This document shows, in pieces, positions 48,448 through 61,812 of a DNA stretch of 64,000 nucleotides (its first letter is position 1; each line of letters begins with the position of its first letter). Source of the DNA: Pseudomonas sp. ERMR1:02. Its GTDB lineage: Bacteria; Pseudomonadota; Gammaproteobacteria; Pseudomonadales; Pseudomonadaceae. The notes below the pieces were generated by a model. That model saw only the letters and a program-made list of their open reading frames with translations, was not told where the DNA came from and did no database searches. The DNA is taken from contig NZ_NKJI01000015.1 in assembly GCF_002277815.1 (NCBI RefSeq), positions 62,001 through 126,000 of the forward strand, read 5' to 3'. The position numbers were made by a program, and so were the translations under genes.

Positions 48448-49818
48448 TCAGATGCGTTTGGCTTGCTCTACAGCGTTACCGATGTAGTTCGCCGGGGTGA
48501 GCAATTTCAGCTCGGCCTTGGCCGCGGCTGGCATGTCCAGGCCGTCGATGAAAGTCTGCAGCGCTTGTGGGCTGATGCCCTTGCCGCGCGTCAGTTCTTT
48601 CAGCTTCTCGTACGGATTTTCGATGTTGTAGCGGCGCATCACGGTCTGGATTGGCTCGGCCAGGACTTCCCAGCAAGCGTCCAGATCGGCAGCAATTTTG
48701 TCAGCGTTGAGTTCGAGCTTGCTGATGCCTTTGAGGCTGGCTTCGTACGCGATCACGCTGTGGGCGAAGCCGACACCGAGGTTGCGCAGTACGGTGGAGT
48801 CGGTCAGGTCGCGCTGCCAGCGGGAGATCGGCAGCTTGCTCGCCAGGTGCTGGAACAGTGCGTTGGCGATGCCCAGGTTGCCTTCGGAGTTTTCGAAGTC
48901 GATCGGGTTGACCTTGTGCGGCATGGTCGACGAACCGATTTCGCCAGCGATGGTGCGCTGTTTGAAGTAACCCAGGGAGATGTAGCCCCAGATGTCACGG
49001 TCGAAGTCGATCAGGATGGTGTTGAAGCGAGCGATCGCGTCGAACAGTTCGGCGATGTAGTCGTGCGGCTCGATTTGCGTGGTGTACGGGTTGAAGCCCA
49101 GGCCCAGCTCGTCTTCGATGAAGGCGCGGGCGTTGGCTTCCCAGTCGATCTCAGGGTAGGCCGACAGGTGTGCGTTGTAGTTGCCGACAGCGCCGTTGAT
49201 CTTGCCCAGCAGCGGAACGGCGGCGACCTGGGCGATTTGACGCTCCAAGCGGTAAACCACGTTCGCCAGTTCCTTGCCCAGGGTCGTCGGCGAAGCCGGT
49301 TGACCGTGGGTACGCGACAGCATCGGCACGTCGGCAAAACGGATGGCCAGTTCGCGGATGGCTTCGGCAGTCTGGCGCATCAGCGGCAGCATCACATCAT
49401 CACGGCCTTCGCGCAGCATCAGGGCGTGGGACAGGTTGTTGATGTCCTCGCTGGTGCAGGCGAAGTGGATGAATTCGCTGACAGCGGCCAGTTCCGGCAG
49501 CTTGGCCGCTTGCTCTTTGAGCAGGTACTCGATGGCTTTAACGTCGTGGTTGGTGGTGCGCTCGATCTCTTTGACGCGCTCGGCGTGCTCCAGAGAGAAG
49601 TTTTCCGCCAGGGTATTCAATACCGCGTTGGCTTGCGCGGAGAACGCCGGCACTTCGCTGATGGCAGGGTGAGCGGCCAGGCGCTGGAGCCAGCGCACTT
49701 CAACCAGGACGCGGGCACGGATCAGACCGTACTCGCTGAAAATAGGGCGCAGGGCCTGGGTTTTGCCGGCGTAGCGGCCGTCAACAGGGGAAACCGCAGT
49801 GAGCGAAGAGAGCTGCAT
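48448..49818 (-). CDS. purB: Adenylosuccinate lyase
   Basis: Cleaves adenylosuccinate and SAICAR in purine synthesis. 456 residues from ATG at 49818 (MQLSSLTAVSPVDGRY). The fumarase-superfamily signature is GSSTMPHKVNPIDFE, with the active-site Ser in the flexible loop, and TSEDINN / HGQPASPTT supply the other catalytic regions. Confidence 0.97.
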   Translation of the reverse strand: MQLSSLTAVSPVDGRYAGKTQALRPIFSEYGLIRARVLVEVRWLQRLAAHPAISEVPAFSAQANAVLNTLAENFSLEHAERVKEIERTTNHDVKAIEYLLKEQAAKLPELAAVSEFIHFACTSEDINNLSHALMLREGRDDVMLPLMRQTAEAIRELAIRFADVPMLSRTHGQPASPTTLGKELANVVYRLERQIAQVAAVPLLGKINGAVGNYNAHLSAYPEIDWEANARAFIEDELGLGFNPYTTQIEPHDYIAELFDAIARFNTILIDFDRDIWGYISLGYFKQRTIAGEIGSSTMPHKVNPIDFENSEGNLGIANALFQHLASKLPISRWQRDLTDSTVLRNLGVGFAHSVIAYEASLKGISKLELNADKIAADLDACWEVLAEPIQTVMRRYNIENPYEKLKELTRGKGISPQALQTFIDGLDMPAAAKAELKLLTPANYIGNAVEQAKRI

Positions 49819-49945
49819 GGGGTGTTCTCGGACAGTCGGGCAACGAAATGGGGCGCGTATCATACATGAAAAAATCCGCGGGTCCGTTGCCAACTGACCA
49901 GCGTATTACGCGTTACAGACTACAAAGCGGTGTTACTGATGCGCT

Positions 49946-50569
49946 TCAGCTGCTGCGCATCAGCGGGTAAAGCTCTTTGAGTAATTTGCGGCGGCTGATC
50001 ACCAGTTGCCAGCGATGTCCGCCCAATTGCCGCCACAGGCGTGCCGAACGAATGCCGGCCAGCAACAGGGCGCGGATTTTCGAGGCGTTGCTCGGTTGCT
50101 GCAGGTTGCGCATGTCGCCGTGGACCTGGATGCGCTGGCGCAGGGTACTCAGGGTGTCCTGGTACAGGCCGCCGCACGCGGCGATCACGTTTTCGTGGGC
50201 CGGGCCGAAGTGATCAACCTGGGACTGAATCTGCGGCAGGCGTTTGCCGATCACCTCCAGCATGTCCTCACGCTTGGCCAGTTGGCGCTCAAGGCCAAGC
50301 ATGGCCAGCGCATAGCGCAGCGGTTCGCGCTGCAGGGCGCTTGGGTCGCGTTCGAGGGCGCCGATCAAGGCGCGATAACCTTCGCGCAGGTTGATGTCGT
50401 CGCCACCGTAGACTTCCAGGGTGTCCTTGGGGTCGCGGATCAACAGGCTGCCGAGCATGCAGGTCAGGCCGGCCTCGTTGGTCTGGCCGGTCTTGGCGAT
50501 CTTGTCGACCAGCACGGCGGCGAGAAATACGCCGCCAAGCGCTGTCAGTTGCTCCTGAATCGGGCTCAT
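49946..50569 (-). CDS. hflD: High-frequency lysogenisation protein HflD homologue
   Basis: 207-residue, largely helical membrane-associated protein. In E. coli HflD binds lambda CII; its normal role in Pseudomonas is unknown. Start MSPIQEQLTAL at 50569 overlaps the mnmA stop (ATGA). Gene order mnmA-hflD-purB is the same as in E. coli, supporting the call. Confidence 0.93.
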   Translation of the reverse strand: MSPIQEQLTALGGVFLAAVLVDKIAKTGQTNEAGLTCMLGSLLIRDPKDTLEVYGGDDINLREGYRALIGALERDPSALQREPLRYALAMLGLERQLAKREDMLEVIGKRLPQIQSQVDHFGPAHENVIAACGGLYQDTLSTLRQRIQVHGDMRNLQQPSNASKIRALLLAGIRSARLWRQLGGHRWQLVISRRKLLKELYPLMRSS

Positions 50570-51711
50570 TGTTGCTGGCCTTTGGAAGTGCCCTTGCTCG
50601 TCCATGGTTCAGCTACTTCGATGACACCGCCACCGAGGCAGATTTCACCGTCATAGAACACCACGGACTGGCCCGGAGTGACCGCGCGTTGCGGATCATC
50701 GAAGGTCGCACGGTAGCCGGTAGCGGTCTTTTCCAGGGTGCAGGGCTGGTCGCTCTGGCGATAGCGGACTTTGGCGGTCAGCTTGCGCGGCTGGCTCAGG
50801 TCGATCGGGTTGACCCAATAGATGTCGGAGGCGAGCAGGGCGCGGGAGAACAGCCACGGGTGGTCGTTGCCCTGGCCAACGATCAGTTCGTTGTGTTCCA
50901 GGTCCTTGATCAGCACGTACCACGGCTCTTCGCCGGCGTCTTTCAAACCTCCGATACCAAGGCCCTGGCGCTGGCCGATGGTGTGGTACATCAAGCCGTG
51001 GTGACGGCCGATGACTTCACCTTCGGTGGTTTTGATTTCGCCCGGTTGCGCCGGCAGGTATTGCTTGAGGAAGTCGCTGAAACGGCGTTCGCCGATAAAG
51101 CAGATTCCGGTGGAATCCTTTTTCTTCGCCGTTGCCAGTTCGTACTTCTCGGCAATCGCCCGCACTTGAGGTTTTTCCAGTTCGCCGACCGGGAACAGGG
51201 TCTTGGCGATCTGTTCGCCGCCGACGGCGTGCAGGAAGTAGCTCTGGTCCTTGTTCGGGTCCAGGCCCTTGAGCAGTTCGGTGCGGCCGTCGATGTCGCG
51301 GCGACGCACGTAGTGACCGGTGGCGATCAGGTCGGCACCGAGCACCATGGCGTAGTCGAGGAACGCCTTGAACTTGATCTCGCGGTTGCACAGGATGTCC
51401 GGGTTCGGCGTACGGCCGGCCTTGTATTCGGCCAGGAAGTGCTCGAACACGTTGTCCCAGTACTCGGCGGCGAAGTTGGCGGTGTGCAGCTTGATGCCAA
51501 TCTTGTCGCACACCGCCTGGGCGTCCGCCAGGTCGTCCATTGCGGTGCAGTATTCCGTTCCATCGTCCTCTTCCCAGTTCTTCATGAACAGGCCTTCCAC
51601 CTCATAACCCTGCTCGATTAGCAGGAGAGCGGAAACGGAAGAGTCCACGCCGCCGGACATACCGACAATGACGCGCTTCTTTTGTGTATCAGAAGGGGCT
51701 GGATCACGCAT
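50566..51711 (-). CDS. mnmA: tRNA 2-thiouridylase MnmA
   Basis: Makes 2-thiouridine at wobble U34 of tRNA-Lys/Glu/Gln. 381 residues. The PP-loop is SGGVDSSVSA near residues 19-28, and the catalytic Cys pair lies in NPDILCNREIKF and STGICFIGER. It forms an operon with hflD and the nudix gene. Confidence 0.97.
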   Translation of the reverse strand: MRDPAPSDTQKKRVIVGMSGGVDSSVSALLLIEQGYEVEGLFMKNWEEDDGTEYCTAMDDLADAQAVCDKIGIKLHTANFAAEYWDNVFEHFLAEYKAGRTPNPDILCNREIKFKAFLDYAMVLGADLIATGHYVRRRDIDGRTELLKGLDPNKDQSYFLHAVGGEQIAKTLFPVGELEKPQVRAIAEKYELATAKKKDSTGICFIGERRFSDFLKQYLPAQPGEIKTTEGEVIGRHHGLMYHTIGQRQGLGIGGLKDAGEEPWYVLIKDLEHNELIVGQGNDHPWLFSRALLASDIYWVNPIDLSQPRKLTAKVRYRQSDQPCTLEKTATGYRATFDDPQRAVTPGQSVVFYDGEICLGGGVIEVAEPWTSKGTSKGQQQ

Positions 51712-51770
51712 AGGGATTCAATGAGTGTCTTGAAAAAGGACGCGATTCTATCAGGCTCAAGCCTGCAAGG

Positions 51771-52217
51771 CTAAAGAGAAGGACGGATCAATTCGAGACC
51801 GAAGTGAACGCCTGCTAGATAGTCGTCGATGCAGCGGATGATCAGCTCGCTGCGCCAGTGATCGCGCTGCTCGATTAATTCCTCGCGGGTCAACCACTTG
51901 GCGCCGACGATGCCGTCATCGAGTTGGTAGTCGGGGTTGTGTTTCAGCGGTTTGGCGATGAAACAGACCCGTTGATAGGTCACACCGTTGCTCGGAGCGG
52001 TATAGAGATAAATGCCCAGCACTGCGGTCGGCTCGACGTCCCAGCCGGTTTCCTCGAGGGTTTCACGCACGGCGGCCTCGGTCAGGGTTTCATCCGGGTC
52101 CAGGTGGCCAGCGGGCTGGTTGAGCACCGTGCGTCCGTGCTTGAGTTCTTCGACCATCAGGAAGCGACCGTTGTCTTCGACGATGGTGGCGACAGTGATG
52201 TGTGGGTGCCAGTCCAT
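51771..52217 (-). CDS. nudJ: NUDIX phosphatase (NudJ type)
   Basis: 148 residues. The NUDIX box reads GHLDPDETLTEAAVRETLEETGW, matching Gx5Ex7REUxEExGU. Start MDWHPHITVAT at 52217 has GAGGACG upstream. E. coli NudJ hydrolyses thiamine pyrophosphates and lies beside mnmA in the same order, so this symbol is by synteny and fold. Confidence 0.9.
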   Translation of the reverse strand: MDWHPHITVATIVEDNGRFLMVEELKHGRTVLNQPAGHLDPDETLTEAAVRETLEETGWDVEPTAVLGIYLYTAPSNGVTYQRVCFIAKPLKHNPDYQLDDGIVGAKWLTREELIEQRDHWRSELIIRCIDDYLAGVHFGLELIRPSL

Positions 52218-52253
52218 GGAGCGTCCTCGATGTCTAAAATTGGAATATGGCCA

Positions 52254-52346
52254 ATGTGGGAGCGGGCTTGCTCGCGAATGCGGTTTATTATTCAACATTG
52301 ATGTCGACTGGCCCATCGCTTTCGCGAGCAAGCCCGCTCCCACATT
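52254..52346. repeat. REPIN
   Basis: ATGTGGGAGCGGGCTTGCTC and its exact complement bound a 93-base palindrome upstream of the nudix gene. Confidence 0.9.
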
Positions 52347-52379
52347 TGTCCGTGGTGCATATTGGAATGCCACAAACAG

Positions 52380-52402
52380 AAACCCCGGCACTTGGCCGGG
52401 GC
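52380..52402 (-). terminator. Probable terminator of idh
   Basis: CCCCGGC and GCCGGGG around ACTTG, read on the minus strand with TTTCTG after it; the T run is short, so efficiency is uncertain. Confidence 0.65.
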
Positions 52403-52422
52403 TTCTTTACATCTTTACAACC

Positions 52423-54648
<2,226 letters not shown>

Positions 54649-55155
54649 ATTCGGATTAACTCTCTCTTCTCTTTGCTAAAGCGTGCGCAGAAACTCGAGG
54701 GGCGCCGGGTAAGCGCGTTCGTTCAAAGTCATCCATGAGCCGAATTTCGAGGTTTCTTCGCGGTGATGTTGGGTGCATCAGTAGAGCGTCAAGCAGTCGG
54801 ACTGCGATAACAGTCCGGCTATGGGCGCAAAGTCTCGGCTACATTTGGGTAGCAAGGAGAGGTCGGCCATCGTGACCCTGTGGTCAGCGGGCGGCATTAT
54901 ACATAGGTAGCTGGCAATCTGCCGATGGTTCATGTGAATCGGTTCTCGTCCATTGGTCTAAAGGTCGCAGGGGCGAGGCGGGCGTAGAGTCATTCGTCGT
55001 GCTTGAATTTGGCGCTTTTCCCTTTGCTTTCAGGCTTGTAGCTCGCGATCTGAGCGGCTTTGCGGCTGATGGGTCTAACAGAGGGTTTGCGCGCAGATTT
55101 AACTGGGTTACGCTCGAACCAAGCCAGATGTTCAATCCAATCAATGGAGTTCAGC
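54649..55155. promoter_or_regulatory. Divergent idh/icd promoter region
   Basis: 507 bases with no supported gene. CGGACTG and CAGTCCG (about 54798-54818) form a short dyad. Promoters for both genes should lie here but are not clear. Confidence 0.45.
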
Positions 55156-56412
55156 ATGGGTTACAAGAAGATTCAGGTTCCAGCCGTCGGCGACAAAATC
55201 ACCGTCAATGCAGACCATTCTCTCAATGTTCCTGATAATCCGATCATCCCGTTCATTGAAGGCGACGGCATTGGCGTCGACGTCAGCCCCGTCATGATCA
55301 AGGTTGTTGATGCTGCCGTAGCAAAAGCCTACGGGGGCAAGCGCAAGATTTCCTGGATGGAGGTTTACGCTGGCGAGAAAGCCACCCAGGTCTACGACCA
55401 GGATACCTGGCTACCCCAGGAAACCCTGGATGCCGTTAAAGATTACGTTGTCTCCATCAAGGGTCCGCTGACCACGCCGGTCGGTGGTGGTATCCGCTCG
55501 CTCAACGTTGCCCTGCGCCAGCAGCTGGATTTGTATGTATGCCTGCGACCTGTCGTGTATTTCGAAGGTGTACCGAGCCCGGTGAAAAAGCCCGGCGACG
55601 TCGACATGGTGATCTTCCGCGAGAACTCCGAAGACATTTATGCCGGTATCGAATGGAAGGCCGGCTCGCCTGAAGCCACTAAAGTCATCAAGTTCCTGAA
55701 AGAAGAAATGGGCGTCACCAAGATCCGTTTCGACCAGAACTGCGGCATCGGCATCAAGCCGGTATCGAAAGAAGGTACTGAGCGTCTGGTACGCAAGGCC
55801 CTGCAGTATGTGGTGGACAACGACCGCAAGTCGCTGACCATCGTGCACAAGGGCAACATCATGAAATTCACCGAAGGCGCCTTCAAGGACTGGGGCTATG
55901 AGGTGGCGAAAAACGAATTCGGCGCCGAGCTGCTCGATGGCGGCCCATGGATGAAATTCAAGAACCCGAAAACCGGCCGCGAAGTCATCGTCAAGGATGC
56001 CATCGCCGACGCCATGCTCCAGCAGATCCTGTTGCGTCCAGCCGAATACGATGTAATCGCCACGCTGAACCTTAACGGTGACTACCTTTCCGACGCCCTG
56101 GCGGCGGAGGTGGGCGGCATCGGTATCGCACCGGGCGCCAACCTGTCCGACACCGTAGCCATGTTCGAGGCCACCCATGGCACCGCACCGAAGTATGCCG
56201 GCAAGGACCAGGTCAATCCGGGGTCAGTGATTCTTTCGGCAGAGATGATGCTACGTCATCTGGGTTGGACCGAAGCGGCGGACCTGATCATCAAGGGCAC
56301 CAACGGAGCTATCAAGGCCAAGACCGTGACCTATGACTTCGAACGTTTGATGGAAGGCGCCACACTGGTTTCGTCTTCCGGATTCGGTGAAGCGTTGATC
56401 AAGCACATGTAA
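55156..56412 (+). CDS. icd: NADP-dependent isocitrate dehydrogenase (homodimeric)
   Basis: TCA-cycle enzyme, 418 residues. The substrate segment RSLNVALRQ carries Ser115, the position phosphorylated by AceK in E. coli (S113), so flux into the glyoxylate shunt can be switched here. IEGDGIG lies near residue 34. Start MGYKKIQVPAVG at 55156 has GGAG upstream; the open frame back to 55060 is unlike the family. Confidence 0.97.
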   Translation: MGYKKIQVPAVGDKITVNADHSLNVPDNPIIPFIEGDGIGVDVSPVMIKVVDAAVAKAYGGKRKISWMEVYAGEKATQVYDQDTWLPQETLDAVKDYVVSIKGPLTTPVGGGIRSLNVALRQQLDLYVCLRPVVYFEGVPSPVKKPGDVDMVIFRENSEDIYAGIEWKAGSPEATKVIKFLKEEMGVTKIRFDQNCGIGIKPVSKEGTERLVRKALQYVVDNDRKSLTIVHKGNIMKFTEGAFKDWGYEVAKNEFGAELLDGGPWMKFKNPKTGREVIVKDAIADAMLQQILLRPAEYDVIATLNLNGDYLSDALAAEVGGIGIAPGANLSDTVAMFEATHGTAPKYAGKDQVNPGSVILSAEMMLRHLGWTEAADLIIKGTNGAIKAKTVTYDFERLMEGATLVSSSGFGEALIKHM

Positions 56413-56431
56413 GCGAGCGACAGGCGTACAA

Positions 56432-56470
56432 AACCGCCCGATTCAAATAATTGAGTCGGGCGGTTTTTTT
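56432..56470 (+). terminator. Terminator of icd
   Basis: AACCGCCCGATTCAA pairs with TTGAGTCGGGCGGTT over 15 positions (one G-U) around ATAA, followed by T7. Confidence 0.93.
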
Positions 56471-56492
56471 ATGACTGGATGACAGTGCGGTT

Positions 56493-56759
56493 TTAAACCG
56501 TCACAGTCTGTTGCGTGGCCGGGGTCGTGGCTTTCGAGGCATCCACAGGGGCGCCGATGTTGACGGCATGCAGGCCTTTTGGCCCCTGGATGATCTCGAA
56601 CACGACAGCTTGCCCGGCTTTCAGGGTTTTATAGCCATCCATTTGAATGGCCGAGTAGTGGGCAAAGAGGTCTTCGCTCTTGCCATCCTCATTGATAAAG
56701 CCGTAACCCTTGGCGTTGTTGAACCATTTCACCTTGCCACTGACCTTCACGCCTGACAT
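56493..56759 (-). CDS. cspD: Cold-shock-domain protein CspD
   Basis: 88 residues. The cold-shock domain has RNP1 KGYGFI and RNP2 DLFAHYSAI (FVHF-like). In E. coli CspD blocks replication in slow growth. ATG at 56759 has GAGGG at nine bases; an ATG two codons upstream is possible. Divergent from clpS, the usual arrangement. Confidence 0.93.
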   Translation of the reverse strand: MSGVKVSGKVKWFNNAKGYGFINEDGKSEDLFAHYSAIQMDGYKTLKAGQAVVFEIIQGPKGLHAVNIGAPVDASKATTPATQQTVTV

Positions 56760-56983
56760 ACCCATATCCCTCTGCAACAGACTCCATCACTGGAGTATCA
56801 TCCAGTTCATCCGCAATCACTTCTTCGAAAAAAGTTGATTCCGCGGACCTTTTTTACCCATTGTGGGCTCTATTGGTTGTAACACCGTTTTGCCGATAGT
56901 CAAGGCGACCCGGCAGTCGGAGTTGAAATCGGCCAGAAACGCCCCCACCACTGTATTTGCACAACTGACGAACCTTTCTTTCC

Positions 56984-57367
56984 ATGCATGCAATCAGCCA
57001 GATTCGACTAACATTCAATCAGGATCGCCCGTTTCTCCAGAAAGATCGCCCGGAGGAACACGACGACGATTCCGCAGGCATTGCTGTTCAGGAGGCCAAG
57101 CCTGCTTTACAGGCGCCGCCGATGTACAAGGTGGTTTTGTTTAATGATGACTACACACCGATGGATTTCGTCGTCGAAGTGCTCGAGGTGTTTTTTAACC
57201 TGAATCGCGAGCTGGCGACCAAGGTCATGCTGGCCGTCCATACAGAAGGACGGGCAGTATGTGGAGTGTTTACCCGCGACATCGCCGAGACCAAGGCCAT
57301 GCAGGTCAACCAGTACGCCAGGGAAAGCCAGCATCCGCTACTCTGTGAAATCGAGAAGGACGGTTAA
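56984..57367 (+). CDS. clpS: ClpAP adaptor protein ClpS
   Basis: Binds N-degrons (Leu, Phe, Tyr, Trp N-termini) and hands them to ClpA. 127 residues with an extended N-terminus. The pocket segment VVLFNDDYTPMDFVV and the AVHTEGRAVCGVF part are typical. clpA starts 30 bases downstream. Confidence 0.97.
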   Translation: MHAISQIRLTFNQDRPFLQKDRPEEHDDDSAGIAVQEAKPALQAPPMYKVVLFNDDYTPMDFVVEVLEVFFNLNRELATKVMLAVHTEGRAVCGVFTRDIAETKAMQVNQYARESQHPLLCEIEKDG

Positions 57368-57397
57368 TCGCCGGACACTTGGGTATGAGGTGAAGCT

Positions 57398-59668
<2,271 letters not shown>

Positions 59669-59684
59669 CGTTAATCGCAACAAA

Positions 59685-59713
59685 GCAAAAAGGCGCCTTC
59701 GGGCGCCTTTTTG
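59685..59713 (+). terminator. Terminator of clpSA
   Basis: AAAAAGGCGCC-TTCG-GGCGCCTTTTT, a strong tetraloop hairpin with T5. Confidence 0.95.
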
Positions 59714-59731
59714 CTGTCTGGGGTGTGCGCA

Positions 59732-59773
59732 GGTTAAATGTGGGAGCGAGCAAGCCCGCTCCCACATTTAACC
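59732..59773. repeat. Compact REP palindrome
   Basis: GGTTAAATGTGGGAGCG and its exact complement with a seven-base core, a 42-base palindrome. Confidence 0.85.
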
Positions 59774-59800
59774 GAGTACATCAGGCAAATCCCAGGCAAA

Positions 59801-59828
59801 CAAAAACGCCCGGCAAGGCCGGGCGTTT
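59801..59828 (-). terminator. Terminator downstream of infA
   Basis: On the minus strand AACGCCCGGC-CTT-GCCGGGCGTT followed by TTTGTTTG. Confidence 0.85.
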
Positions 59829-59861
59829 CGTGTTGACTTGCTTAGCGAGCGGGCCCTATCT

Positions 59862-59962
59862 CTGTAGGAGCGAGCTTGCTCGCGATGGTCGTCAACGATG
59901 AGGCGGGGAGTCTGACTTGACGCGGTGCTCTCAGGTTTTTCGCGAGCAAGCTCGCTCCTACC
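59862..59962. repeat. REPIN abutting the infA stop codon
   Basis: CTGTAGGAGCGAGCTTGCTC and its complement bound 101 bases. The last base touches the infA stop. CTTAGCGAGCG occurs on both sides (59841-59851 and 59962-59972), suggesting duplication at insertion. Confidence 0.85.
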
Positions 59963-60181
59963 TTAGCGAGCGCGGTAAGTGATGCGCCCTTTGCTCAAGT
60001 CATAGGGCGTCAGCTCGACGCGCACTTTGTCACCGGTAAGAATACGAATGTAGTTCTTGCGCATCTTGCCGGAAATATGCGCGGTTACGACGTGCCCATT
60101 TTCCAACTCCACGCGAAACATGGTGTTGGGCAGGGTGTCGACGACAGTGCCTTCCATTTCGAAGCTGTCTTCTTTCGACAT
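59963..60181 (-). CDS. infA: Translation initiation factor IF-1
   Basis: 72-residue OB-fold protein that binds the ribosomal A site. [24 protein letters not shown] and [23 protein letters not shown] are highly typical. It lies between clpA and bpt, as is usual in Pseudomonas. Confidence 0.98.
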
Positions 60182-60293
60182 GCAGTAAAGCCCTCGGTGT
60201 CCAGTGAATGGCCCGGTGCAACTGCGCCAGGCAAAAGCGGCGTGCATTGTGCCCGAAAAGTGGGGTTCAAGCCAAGGGATTTAAGGGTGTGCT

Positions 60294-61001
60294 CTAGTTC
60301 AGGACGACCCAGCGCTGGTTAACCAGCAGCTCAATGGGACGATATTGGGTCTTGTAGCTCATTTTTTTGCAGTTTTTGATCCAGTAACCCAGATAGACCG
60401 CGTCCAGCCCCAGTCGCCGGGCCTCGGCGATTTGCCAGAGAATGGCGAAACGCCCCAAGCTGCGTCGCTCCTCGTCGGGTTCATAGAAGGTGTAGACCGC
60501 CGACAGACCGTTCGGCAGAAGGTCAGTCACGGCGATCGCCAACAGTCGGCCATCAAGCCGGAATTCGTAGAAACGTGAGAAGGGCAGGTCGCGTACCAGG
60601 AACGTCGAAAACTGATCGCGGCTGGGTGGATACATGTCACCGTCGGCATGGCGCTGTTCGATATAGCGCTGATAAAGATCGAAGTACTCTTCGCTGAAGC
60701 CTGGTTTTGCCGGGCGTACCTGCAAGTCGGCGTTGCGTTTGAAAATACGTTTCTGCTGACGGTTGGGGGTGAATTGCGCGACAGGGATGCGTGCCGGTAC
60801 GCACGCATTGCAGTTCTGGCAATGGGGTCGATACAGGTGGTCGCCACTGCGACGAAAACCCATTTCCGACAGATCCGCATAGACATGCACATCCATGGGC
60901 TGGCTAGGATCGAGGAACAGGGTCGTGGCCTGCTCCTCAGGCAGATAACTGCAGGAGTGGGGCTGAGTGGCATAAAACTTCAAGCGCGCCAGCTCGGTCA
61001 T
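60294..61001 (-). CDS. bpt: Leucyl/arginyl-tRNA--protein transferase (Bpt/Ate)
   Basis: Adds Leu to proteins starting with Asp/Glu, making ClpS substrates. 235 residues. The Cys-rich block CQNCNACVP and the C-terminal GYWIKNCKKMSYK are family motifs. Start MTELARLKFYATQPHSCSYL at 61001; the frame is open to 61142 without support. It is annotated as arginyltransferase in many genomes; leucine specificity is known for the bacterial Bpt type. Confidence 0.94.
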   Translation of the reverse strand: MTELARLKFYATQPHSCSYLPEEQATTLFLDPSQPMDVHVYADLSEMGFRRSGDHLYRPHCQNCNACVPARIPVAQFTPNRQQKRIFKRNADLQVRPAKPGFSEEYFDLYQRYIEQRHADGDMYPPSRDQFSTFLVRDLPFSRFYEFRLDGRLLAIAVTDLLPNGLSAVYTFYEPDEERRSLGRFAILWQIAEARRLGLDAVYLGYWIKNCKKMSYKTQYRPIELLVNQRWVVLN

Positions 61002-61068
61002 GATCAACCCTCGGGATAGCTTTTGAGTAGGGGCGTCTGTAAGTGTAAGCCACGCGCGCAAAAGTCGC

Positions 61069-61749
61069 TCAGCAAACCCAGGTTGCGCGGCTGGGTTGAT
61101 CCAGATACTGCGCCAGGTAGCCGGCAAACGCGCTGCGCGCAATCGCCCGGGCGCCCAGGCTTTGCAGATGGTCGGTGGGCATCTGGCAGTCGATCAGCAC
61201 AAAACCCGAGTCTTTCAGATGCCGCACCAAGGTGGCAAAGCCATATTTGGAGGCGTTGTCGGCGCGACTGAACATGGATTCGCCGAAAAACAGCCGGCCC
61301 ATCGCCAGGCCATAAAGTCCGCCAACCAGTTCGCCTTGGTCCCAGACTTCCACCGAATGCGCGTAACCGCGTTTGTGCAATTGCAGGTAGGCGTCCTGCA
61401 TGGCTTCTGTTATCCAGGTGCCGTCGGCATATTCCCGCGGGGCAGCGCAGGCGCGGATGACCGCGGAAAAATCCTGATCGAAGGTCACTTGATAGCGTTG
61501 TTGACGCAGCAACTTGTTCAGGCTGCGGGAAACGTGCAGTTCGTCGGGAAACATCACGGTGCGCGGATCCGGCGACCACCAGAGAATCGGCTGGCCTTCC
61601 GAAAACCAGGGAAAGCAGCCGTGGCGGTAGGCTTGGATCAGCCGATCGGCAGACAGGTCGCCGCCAGCAGCCAAAAGGCCGTTGGGGTCGCGCATGGCTT
61701 TTTCCAGCGGCGGGAAAGTCAGGGAGTTGCGTTGTAACCAAGTCAGCAT
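61069..61749 (-). CDS. aat: Leucyl/phenylalanyl-tRNA--protein transferase
   Basis: Adds Leu/Phe to N-terminal Lys/Arg, feeding ClpS-ClpAP. 226 residues from ATG at 61749 (MLTWLQRNSLTFPPLEKAM). GGLYGLAMGRLFFGESMF is the conserved core. It lies 67 bases upstream of bpt in the same direction. Confidence 0.96.
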   Translation of the reverse strand: MLTWLQRNSLTFPPLEKAMRDPNGLLAAGGDLSADRLIQAYRHGCFPWFSEGQPILWWSPDPRTVMFPDELHVSRSLNKLLRQQRYQVTFDQDFSAVIRACAAPREYADGTWITEAMQDAYLQLHKRGYAHSVEVWDQGELVGGLYGLAMGRLFFGESMFSRADNASKYGFATLVRHLKDSGFVLIDCQMPTDHLQSLGARAIARSAFAGYLAQYLDQPSRATWVC

Positions 61750-61812
61750 GGCGTCCGGGCTTGCAGAAGGGGAGGGTGGTGACGAGCGCAAGGCTCGCCA
61801 CCCAGTGTGCCG

